Source: CAYWOS01 sp964459985 (GTDB lineage: Bacteria > Bacillota > Clostridia > Christensenellales > Aristaeellaceae). Taken from it: DNA of 13,763 nucleotides. The notes under the pieces are model-generated. The model made no database searches and was not told where the DNA came from. It was given only the letters and a program-made list of their open reading frames with translations. Location: the NCBI GenBank assembly GCA_964459985.1, contig CAYWOS010000051.1:1-13763 (forward strand), in the 5' to 3' direction. The number at the start of each line of letters is the position of its first letter. Positions within the stretch are counted from its first letter, which is position 1. Shown here piece after piece: positions 8,875 through 13,763 of the stretch. A program made the translations under genes and the position numbers.

Positions 8875-9815
8875 TCGTCGCCGCTTCGGTCAAAGCCGCG
8901 CGTTTCGTCGATGATGTAGAGCGGCCTGCCGCGCGCCTCGTTGTACACGCGCATGAGGTATTCGCCCAGAATGCCGACCGCCAGCAGGATGTTGCCCGCG
9001 CAGACGGCGATGAGCGCGGCGATCCACCACAGCCCGCCCGCCGTGCCGCACAGCGCGAGGATCAGGAGGATCAGCGCCGCGATCAGGCCGCCCGCCGTCC
9101 ACAGCGCGCCCGTGAGCGCGGCGAACTTCAGCGGCTTGTCCGAAAACCCGAACACGCCGTTGGCGGCGAGCGCCAGCATTTTTTTGAGCGGATAGTGCGT
9201 CTCGCCCGCGAAGCGCTTGTCGCGGTCGAACAGCACGGCCTCCTGCCGATAGCCGACCCACGCGAACATGCCGCGCAGAAAGCGGTCGTGCTCGGGCATG
9301 GCGCGAACGGTGTCGGCCACCTTGCGGTCGATCAGGCGGAAATCGCCGGTGTCGCGCGGCACCATGCCGTTCGTCATCCACGACAGCGCCTTGTAGTATG
9401 CCGCAGCCGTCCATTTCTTAAAAGCGCTCTCGCCCTCACGCCGCCGACGCTTGCCGTAGATCACCTGCGCGCCGGCGCGCCATTTTTCGACCATCTCGGG
9501 AATGACCTCGGGCGGGTCCTGCAAATCGGCGTCGATGATGACGACGGCGTCGCCGTCGGCGTAATCCAGCCCCGCCGTCACGGCGATCTGATGCCCGCCG
9601 TTGCGCGCGAAATGCAGCGCGCGCACGTGCGGATCGCCGTCCGCGAGCGCGTCCAGAATGCCGCGCGTGCCGTCGCGCGAGCCGTCGTTGACATAGACGA
9701 TCTCATACGCGTCCGTCACGCCCGACAGCACGCGCGTGAGGCGCTTGTGGGTTTCCTCGAGCACCTCCTGCTCGTTAAAGCAGGGGACGACGACCGATAG
9801 AACGGGTGACGGCAT
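8871..9815 (-). CDS. Membrane-anchored family 2 glycosyltransferase, polyprenyl-phosphate type (GtrB/DPM1-like)
   Basis: A 314-residue enzyme expected to transfer a sugar from a nucleotide donor to a polyprenyl phosphate at the inner face of the membrane. The GT2 domain opens with LSVVVPCFNEQEVLEET (6-22), then YVNDGSRDGT (41-50) and the donor/metal motif IIDADLQDPPE (94-104), where D96 and D98 form the DxD. DTGDFRLIDRKV (155-166) and the HDRFLRGMFAW stretch (176-186) are typical of the GtrB/DPM1-like group. Two membrane helices follow (about 232-256 and 262-287), then the conserved RVYNEARGRPLYIID end. Start at MPSPVLSV (9813-9815) with AAGGAGG 5 nt upstream. No flippase or second transferase lies next to it, so the sugar and final acceptor are unknown. 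Its stop overlaps the next operon's -35 box. Confidence 0.92.
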   Translation of the reverse strand: MPSPVLSVVVPCFNEQEVLEETHKRLTRVLSGVTDAYEIVYVNDGSRDGTRGILDALADGDPHVRALHFARNGGHQIAVTAGLDYADGDAVVIIDADLQDPPEVIPEMVEKWRAGAQVIYGKRRRREGESAFKKWTAAAYYKALSWMTNGMVPRDTGDFRLIDRKVADTVRAMPEHDRFLRGMFAWVGYRQEAVLFDRDKRFAGETHYPLKKMLALAANGVFGFSDKPLKFAALTGALWTAGGLIAALILLILALCGTAGGLWWIAALIAVCAGNILLAVGILGEYLMRVYNEARGRPLYIIDETRGFDRSGDD

Positions 9816-9864
9816 GGACGCCTCCTTCGCGCGGTCACGGCTCGCGACCGGCATGGTTTTATGG

Positions 9865-9901
9865 AAAAATCAGGGGATGCGGACGAGCATGTTTCCCTTG
9901 A
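9865..9901 (-). terminator. Second terminator-like hairpin (repeat copy 1)
   Basis: Same fold as in copy 2, with outer arms 9870-9876 and 9895-9901 and a T5 run (complement of 9865-9869). On the minus transcript one pair is an A-C mismatch, so it should be weaker than the neighbouring copy. Confidence 0.4.
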
Positions 9902-9937
9902 AAAATCAAGGGATGCGGACGAGCATGTTTCCCTTGA
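9901..9937 (-). terminator. Terminator-like hairpin after the NYN gene (repeat copy 2)
   Basis: On the minus strand TCAAGGG (9937-9931) pairs with CCCTTGA (9912-9906), with an inner 4-bp ATGC/GCAT stem in the loop, followed by TTTTT (9905-9901). The 7-bp outer stem and short T-run make a modest intrinsic terminator beginning just past the NYN stop codon. Confidence 0.5.
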
Positions 9938-9941
9938 ACGA

Positions 9942-10931
9942 TTAAGGGATGCGGACGAGCATGTTTTTCTGCGCGTCCATTTCGAGCAGGCAGAGCTTGT
10001 CCTTCTCGAGTTGCTTGAGCACGTCGGAAAAGCGCTTGAAGCCGATGGCGCGCTCGGTGAAATCGGGGTAGTACGTCTGGATATCCGCCTTGAGAATGGA
10101 GGGATTGACGCGCTCGAAGCCGTCGTCCTTGTAGTGGCGGAGCTGCTCGGCGAACGCCTTTTGCCAGTTGTCGCGCGTGAGCTGCTGCTCCTTGTCCTCG
10201 CCCGTCATTTCGCCCGAGAGCGACACCAGCACGTTGTAGTTGTCGTTCTTGATTTTGATGGTGCCGTACTTGGCGCTCAATTTGCTGAGCAATTTGCCAA
10301 AGCTCGCGCAGCCGAACGCCTTTTCGTTGAAATCGGGGCGCAGGCGCAGCAGCACGCCTTTGAGCTCGCTGGCGTACATTTCGTCCTCGTCGGTCTGCTC
10401 GGACAGGATGCCCTCGATCAGTTTGCCAAGCGCGGCGTCGTCGAGCGGCTCGTCCTTGTTGCCGGCGCGCTTGCGCGAATCGCGCCCGGCGGTGTTGACG
10501 GATTCCAGAAACTGGAACTCGTTGCAGGCATTGATGAAGATTTTGCTGGCGACCTCGCTGCGCGAGATGCCCAGCACGAACTTGCCCATGCTTTTGAGCC
10601 GGCCCACGAGCGGCGTGTAGTCGCTGTCGCCCGAAACGATGCAGAAGGAGTCGATGCGGTCGTTGGTATAGGCGACCTCGAGCGCGTCGATGACCAGCAA
10701 AATATCGGCGTTGTTCTTCTGCGCCACGCCGTAGCGCAGCGAGGGCACGACGGTGAAGGTATTGCTCAAAAGCAATTCCTTCAGATCATCGAACTTGTCG
10801 GTGTAGCCGTACACCTTGCCCAGCAGAATATCGCCGCGAATCTTGACCTTTTCCAGAATGTTGTTGAGCGTCGCCACCTTGGCGCCGCAGTTTTCCAAAT
10901 CCACAAATAACGCAAATCTCGCCGTACTCAT
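9942..10931 (-). CDS. NYN-domain (PIN-like) protein with two LOTUS/OST-HTH domains
   Basis: A 329-residue protein in three parts. Residues 1-150 form an NYN/DUF88 (LabA-like) nuclease-fold domain: FALFVDLENCG with D11 and N14, NNADILLVIDALEVAY with D76 and D82, and CIVSGDSDYTPLVGRLKSMG with D102 and D104, followed by VLGISR. Two C-terminal repeats of about 75 residues each (163-238 and 252-329) resemble LOTUS/OST-HTH domains: each has a helix pair, RPDFNEKAFG...FGKLLSKL or YPDFTERAIGFKRFSDVLKQL, and a closing beta hairpin. NYN domains cleave RNA in several systems and LOTUS domains bind RNA, so an RNA-processing role is likely but unproven. Start at MSTARFALF, with AAAGGAAG upstream; a longer frame would begin upstream of the promoter. 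The gene is unusually lysine-rich (about 29 K) next to its arginine-rich neighbours. Confidence 0.88.
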   Translation of the reverse strand: MSTARFALFVDLENCGAKVATLNNILEKVKIRGDILLGKVYGYTDKFDDLKELLLSNTFTVVPSLRYGVAQKNNADILLVIDALEVAYTNDRIDSFCIVSGDSDYTPLVGRLKSMGKFVLGISRSEVASKIFINACNEFQFLESVNTAGRDSRKRAGNKDEPLDDAALGKLIEGILSEQTDEDEMYASELKGVLLRLRPDFNEKAFGCASFGKLLSKLSAKYGTIKIKNDNYNVLVSLSGEMTGEDKEQQLTRDNWQKAFAEQLRHYKDDGFERVNPSILKADIQTYYPDFTERAIGFKRFSDVLKQLEKDKLCLLEMDAQKNMLVRIP

Positions 10932-10982
10932 GAAAAACTTCCTTTCGGTCCCCGGTTTGCCCGGGAACGATCCTACGCGATT

Positions 10983-11011
10983 ATTATACACCAAGATCCC
11001 AAAAATGAAAA
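10983..11011 (-). promoter_or_regulatory. Promoter of the NYN-LOTUS gene
   Basis: Minus-strand TTTTCA (11011-11006) and a perfect TATAAT (10988-10983) with a 17-nt spacer. Transcription would begin near 10976, giving a ~45-nt leader that contains a short CCCGG/CCGGG hairpin before the ribosome site. The position rules out the in-frame ATG at 11015 as start. Confidence 0.72.
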
Positions 11012-11038
11012 GCAAACGGGCAAAATGAGGTGAAACAA

Positions 11039-11067
11039 CGCGCGAACCCCATCGTCAAGCGCGCGAA
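11039..11067 (+). repeat. Two CGCGCGAA direct repeats, 21 bp apart, at the isomerase promoter
   Basis: CGCGCGAA at 11039-11046 and 11060-11067 are spaced two helical turns apart; the second copy lies between the -35 and -10 boxes. This could be a regulator site, but short GC-rich words recur often in this DNA, so the support is weak. Confidence 0.2.
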
Positions 11068-11080
11068 ACCGTGTTATAAT
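11052..11080 (+). promoter_or_regulatory. Promoter of the sugar isomerase/dehydrogenase operon
   Basis: TCGTCA (11052-11057), 17 nt, then perfect TATAAT (11075-11080). Transcription should begin near 11087, leaving a ~64-nt leader. The -10 box covers the in-frame ATG at 11079, which therefore cannot be the translation start. Confidence 0.7.
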
Positions 11081-11096
11081 GTCGGGGAGAGATCGA

Positions 11097-11130
11097 TTCC
11101 GCGCGGCGGTCATGCGCCGGAAACGCGGAA
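11097..11130 (+). promoter_or_regulatory. 5' UTR hairpin before the sugar operon
   Basis: Outer stem TTCCGCG (11097-11103) with CGCGGAA (11124-11130) and, directly stacked, inner stem CGGCG (11104-11108) with CGCCG (11115-11119), loop GTCATG and a GAAA bulge (11120-11123). Twelve pairs end about 20 nt before the start codon, just ahead of GGGGAGGG. It could be an RNA control element, or the arms could form a DNA operator. I do not recognise it as a known riboswitch. Confidence 0.5.
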
Positions 11131-11150
11131 CGGACGGGGAGGGACGGCGT

Positions 11151-11915
11151 ATGCGGCTCGGCGCGCAGGGGTACACCATCCGCGCGTTCTGTCAGACGGA
11201 AAGCGATATCGCGCGCTCGCTCCGACGCGTGCGCGATATCGGCTATGAAACCATCCAGATATCGGGCTTCGGCGCGATCGCGCCCGAAAAGCTCAAGGCG
11301 CTGTGCGACGAGAACGGACTGCAAATCGTGCTGACGCATAATCCGGCGGATCGCATTCTCGGCGATACCGACGCGCTGATCGCCGAGCATCAATTGTACG
11401 GCGCGAAGTATATCGGCATCGGCTCGATGCCCGAATGTTACCGTTCGCCCGAGGGGATCGCGCGCTTCGCCGCCGATTTTGCGCCCGCCGCGAAAAAGAT
11501 CGCCGGGGCGGGGCTTTTGTTCATGTATCACAACCACGCCTTCGAGTTCGAGCGCATGCCCGACGGGCGGCTGATGATGGACGCGCTGCTTGAGAAAATG
11601 CCCGCCGATATCATGGGCGTGACGGCGGACGTCTACTGGCTGCAGTTCGGCGGCGTCGACGTCCGCGCGTGGCTGCGCGCGCACGGCGAGAGGATCAGGT
11701 GCGCGCATCTCAAGGACATGGCGGTCAGGGGTTTTGCGCAGCGCTTCGCCGCCGTGGGCGACGGCTCGATGGATTTTCGGGCGATCCTCGAAACGCTCGG
11801 GGAAACGGGCGCGACGGCGCACGCGCTGGTCGAGCAGGACGATTGCTTCGGCGAGGACCCCTTCGACTGCCTCGAGCGCAGTTATCGATATCTGACAAAT
11901 CTCGGTCTGAAGTGA
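11151..11915 (+). CDS. Sugar isomerase/epimerase, xylose-isomerase-like TIM barrel (IolE-like family)
   Basis: A 254-residue cytoplasmic protein of the AP-endonuclease-2/xylose-isomerase-like TIM-barrel family. Strand-end motifs appear in order: YETIQISGFG (32-41), LTHNP with His63, FMYHNHAFEFE (124-134), MGVTADVYWLQFGGVD (155-170), RCAHLKDM (183-190) and HALVEQDD (224-231). E132 or E134, D160, H186 and E228 are candidate metal ligands, and H186-x-K188-D189 is typical. Members isomerise, epimerise or dehydrate sugars and inositols. Start ATG 11151 has GGGGAGGG 7 nt upstream and follows the promoter; earlier in-frame starts fall in or upstream of the leader hairpin. It stands 9 nt before the first dehydrogenase, so the three genes are probably co-transcribed for catabolism of one sugar, cyclitol or glycoside. 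The substrate cannot be named. Confidence 0.88.
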   Translation: MRLGAQGYTIRAFCQTESDIARSLRRVRDIGYETIQISGFGAIAPEKLKALCDENGLQIVLTHNPADRILGDTDALIAEHQLYGAKYIGIGSMPECYRSPEGIARFAADFAPAAKKIAGAGLLFMYHNHAFEFERMPDGRLMMDALLEKMPADIMGVTADVYWLQFGGVDVRAWLRAHGERIRCAHLKDMAVRGFAQRFAAVGDGSMDFRAILETLGETGATAHALVEQDDCFGEDPFDCLERSYRYLTNLGLK

Positions 11916-11924
11916 GGGAGCGAA

Positions 11925-13079
11925 ATGGAAAAGGTAAGATTGGGCGTCATCGGCGTGGGCAACATGGGCACGGGACACTGCGAAAACTATCTGGCAGGCC
12001 GGGAGCCGGAGATCGAGATCACCGCCGTCGCCGACCGCAGACAGTCGCGGCGGGACTGGGCGCGGGCGCATCTGCCCGAAACGGTGGAAATCTATGACGA
12101 GGGCGCCGATCTGATCGCGCGCGGCGCGTGCGACGCCGTATTGATCGCCGTGCCGCACTACCAGCATCCGACGCTCGCGATCGACGCCTTCGCGCACGGC
12201 AGGCACGTCCTGTGCGAAAAACCGGCGGGCGTGTATACCCTGCAGGTGCGGCAGATGAACGAGGCGGCGAGAAAGAGCGGCAGGGCGTTCGGCATGATGT
12301 TCAATCAGCGCGCGAACTGCGTCTACCGCAAAATGAAGGAAATGCTGTCAAGCGGCGAAATGGGCGACATGAAGCGCGTGACGTGGATCATCACCGACTG
12401 GTACCGCACGAACGCCTACTACGATTCGGGCGCGTGGCGCGCGACGTGGGCGGGCGAGGGCGGCGGCGTGCTGCTCAACCAATGCCCGCACCAGCTCGAT
12501 CTATTGCAGTGGCTGTGCGGTCTGCCCGTGCGCGTGCGCGCCTTCTGCCACGAGGGCAAGTGGCACGATATCGAGGTCGAGGACGACGTGACGGCGTATT
12601 TGGAGTTTGCGGGCGGCGCGACCGGCGTGTTCATCACCACCACGGGCGAGCAGCCGGGCACGAACCGGCTGGAAATTTCCTGCGACCGGGGCAAGCTCAT
12701 CGCCGAAAACGACAAATTGACGCTGTACAAGCTGCCCATGAGCGAAAGGAAGTTCTGCGCCGAGGCAAAGGGCGGCTTTGACAAGCTGCCCTGCGAGGTG
12801 TCCGAGGCGCCGACCGACGGCAAAAACGAGCAGCACGTCGCCGTCGTCAACGCCTTCGCGGCGCACATCCTGCGCGGCGAACCCATGATCGCGGAAGGGT
12901 ACGAGGGCATCAACGGGCTGACGCTCTCCAACGCCATGCATCTCTCGAGCTGGCTCGGGCATCCCGTGGACGTTCCGTTCGACGAGGAGCTCTTCCTGAA
13001 GCTTTTGAACGAGCGTCGCGCGGCCTCGCGGCATAAGGAAGATCAGGACGTGACGTTCGCGACGGAGGGCAGCTACTAA
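11925..13079 (+). CDS. Gfo/Idh/MocA-family NAD(P)-dependent oxidoreductase, first of two
   Basis: A 384-residue sugar or cyclitol dehydrogenase. The N-terminal Rossmann fold has GVIGVGNMG (7-15) and an acidic end to strand 2 at AVADRRQ (Asp37), suggesting NAD preference. AVPHYQH (75-81) and the catalytic-lysine motif CEKP (97-100, Lys99) follow. The C-terminal substrate domain includes DSGAWRATWAGEGGGVLLNQ and CPHQLDLLQWLCG, with His189 and Asp192; the position often held by Asp before x3-His is Asn185. Family members oxidise a sugar hydroxyl, often to a 3-keto form, or run the reverse. GAGGGAG lies just before the ATG. It is separated by 9 nt from the isomerase and 2 nt from the next dehydrogenase. 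Length is at the upper end of the normal range. The substrate is unknown. Confidence 0.93.
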   Translation: MEKVRLGVIGVGNMGTGHCENYLAGREPEIEITAVADRRQSRRDWARAHLPETVEIYDEGADLIARGACDAVLIAVPHYQHPTLAIDAFAHGRHVLCEKPAGVYTLQVRQMNEAARKSGRAFGMMFNQRANCVYRKMKEMLSSGEMGDMKRVTWIITDWYRTNAYYDSGAWRATWAGEGGGVLLNQCPHQLDLLQWLCGLPVRVRAFCHEGKWHDIEVEDDVTAYLEFAGGATGVFITTTGEQPGTNRLEISCDRGKLIAENDKLTLYKLPMSERKFCAEAKGGFDKLPCEVSEAPTDGKNEQHVAVVNAFAAHILRGEPMIAEGYEGINGLTLSNAMHLSSWLGHPVDVPFDEELFLKLLNERRAASRHKEDQDVTFATEGSY

Positions 13080-13081
13080 TT

Positions 13082-13763
13082 ATGCAGAAAAGCTATCGCA
13101 GCGCGATCGTCGGCTGCGGCTCGATCGCGCAGGTCCACGCCGCCGCGCTGAACAAATTAAGCGCCGTCCGTCTCGTCGCCTGCGCCGACATCCTGCCGGC
13201 GCGCGCCCGCGCGCTCGCCGATCAATCCGGCGCGCGGGCGTACGATTCGCTCGAAGGGATGCTCGATCACGAGGACATAGACGTACTGCATATCTGCACG
13301 CCGCACGCGCTGCATACGCCGATGATCCGCGAGGCGGTATCGCGCGGGCTTGCGGTCTTTTGCGAAAAGCCGCCCGCCGTGACGTGCGCGCAATGGGAGG
13401 CGCTGCGCGCGCTGCCGAAGAACGCGCGCGTCGGCGTGTGCTTTCAGAATCGGTATAATCCCGAAACGCGGGCGCTCAAGGCGATGCTGGAAAGCGGCGA
13501 GTACGGCAAAATCCTCGGCGCGCGCGCCTTTGTGACGTGGAAGCGCGACGAAGGGTATTACCAAAGCGGCGCGTGGCGCGGAACGCGGCGGGAGGCCGGC
13601 GGCGGCGCGCTCGCCAATCAGTCGATCCACACGCTCGATCTGATGGTTGATTTGCTCGGCGCGCCCACGGCGAACGCGACGCGCATGGAAAACCGCCACC
13701 TCAAGGGCGTGGTCGAGGTCGAGGACACGGTGGAAAGCCGCATCCTGTTCGGCGACGCCGTCG
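13082..13763 (+). CDS. Gfo/Idh/MocA-family NAD(P)-dependent oxidoreductase, second (3' end outside window)
   Basis: The first 227 codons are visible and the frame is still open at the window edge, so roughly the last third of the gene is missing. It begins MQKSYRSAIVGCGSIAQVHA, with nucleotide-binding GCGSIA (11-16) and acidic Asp36 at the end of strand 2 (ACADILPA). ICTPHALHTPM (71-81) and CEKPP with Lys96 are the next family motifs, then DEGYYQSGAWRGTRREAGGG and NQSIHTLDLMVDLLG, with Asn179, His183 and Asp186. It shares the fold and the GAWR and NQ-x2-H motifs with the preceding enzyme but is clearly diverged, so it is a distinct enzyme and not a fresh duplicate. The start ATG is 2 nt after the preceding stop; the nearest ribosome site is GGAGGG (13064-13069), at a rather long 12-nt spacing, so translation may rely on coupling. 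Confidence 0.92.
   Translation, partial: MQKSYRSAIVGCGSIAQVHAAALNKLSAVRLVACADILPARARALADQSGARAYDSLEGMLDHEDIDVLHICTPHALHTPMIREAVSRGLAVFCEKPPAVTCAQWEALRALPKNARVGVCFQNRYNPETRALKAMLESGEYGKILGARAFVTWKRDEGYYQSGAWRGTRREAGGGALANQSIHTLDLMVDLLGAPTANATRMENRHLKGVVEVEDTVESRILFGDAV

Larger units (their letters stand above)
9864..9966. repeat. 36-bp tandem repeat, about 2.9 copies, derived from the 3' end of the NYN gene
   Basis: Copies start at 9864, 9900 and 9936 (period 36, a whole number of codons). Copies 1 and 2 differ at one base; copy 3, which is the end of the NYN coding region and its stop, differs at three bases in its first nine and then matches for 22 bp. Each copy read on the minus strand encodes MLVRIP followed by a stop. 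The array thus looks like a duplication of the gene's last codons with their flank. There are no spacers, so it is not a CRISPR. Confidence 0.9.

Noticed and set aside
8832..9800. 322-codon plus-strand open frame opposite the glycosyltransferase
   Set aside because: It is a composition shadow of the GT2 gene, with no recognisable motif and no ribosome site.
9864..9966. CRISPR-like array, suggested by the 36-bp repeat length
   Set aside because: The copies abut directly with no spacers, and one copy is the coding end of the NYN gene.
9861..10910. Long plus-strand open frame with DADEHVSLE repeats opposite the NYN gene
   Set aside because: It is antisense to a clear NYN-LOTUS gene. The amino-acid repeat is only the 36-bp tandem repeat read in a frame that divides by three, and no ribosome site or family motif was seen.

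Overview
The window reads as GC-rich bacterial DNA with dense, tightly packed genes. Purine-rich GGAGG-type ribosome sites sit before almost every start, and three hexamer pairs look like sigma-70/sigma-A promoters with exactly 17-nt spacers. The gene content points to an anaerobic or microaerophilic Firmicute, most likely a high-GC member of the Clostridia. It includes a two-subunit iron-sulfur L-serine dehydratase in beta-then-alpha order, a DUF1858 redox-disulfide protein, a rubrerythrin-like protein and an NYN-LOTUS protein. The placement is an inference from gene families; no rRNA or other taxonomic marker is present.

Left edge (1-251): the 3' end of a DUF308/HdeD-like membrane protein gene on the plus strand, which converges on the next gene with only 7 nt between the stop codons.

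Leftward operon (8874 down to 259): nine minus-strand genes behind one near-consensus promoter (TTGACA-17-TAAGAT, 8846-8874) whose -35 box overlaps the stop codon of the preceding glycosyltransferase gene. In transcription order they encode a small DUF1858 CxxC protein, a ferritin-like (erythrin) protein, PotA, PotB and PotC of a spermidine/putrescine-type importer, the two half-transporters of a heterodimeric ABC exporter, and the beta and alpha subunits of L-serine dehydratase. Gaps are 1-48 nt, or overlaps of 4-14 nt, except for a 96-nt gap carrying a strong hairpin before the alpha subunit. No substrate-binding PotD follows PotC; its stop codon is fused through a GTGA overlap to the exporter. 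The order suggests that importer and exporter are made together, but this does not prove a shared substrate.

Middle (8871-10931): two further minus-strand genes. One is a membrane-anchored GT2 glycosyltransferase of the polyprenyl-phosphate type (GtrB/DPM1-like). The other is an NYN nuclease-fold protein with two C-terminal LOTUS/OST-HTH domains. Between them is a 36-bp tandem repeat made of copies of the last codons and stop of the NYN gene; two copies fold as terminator-like hairpins followed by T5.

Right (10983-13763): a divergent promoter region drives the NYN gene leftwards and, rightwards, a sugar-catabolism operon. That operon holds a TIM-barrel sugar isomerase/epimerase followed by two different Gfo/Idh/MocA NAD(P)-dependent dehydrogenases, the second cut off by the window end. 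Its 5' UTR has a compact two-part hairpin. No tRNA, rRNA, insertion sequence, phage gene or CRISPR array was seen, and no stretch longer than 300 nt lacks a gene.
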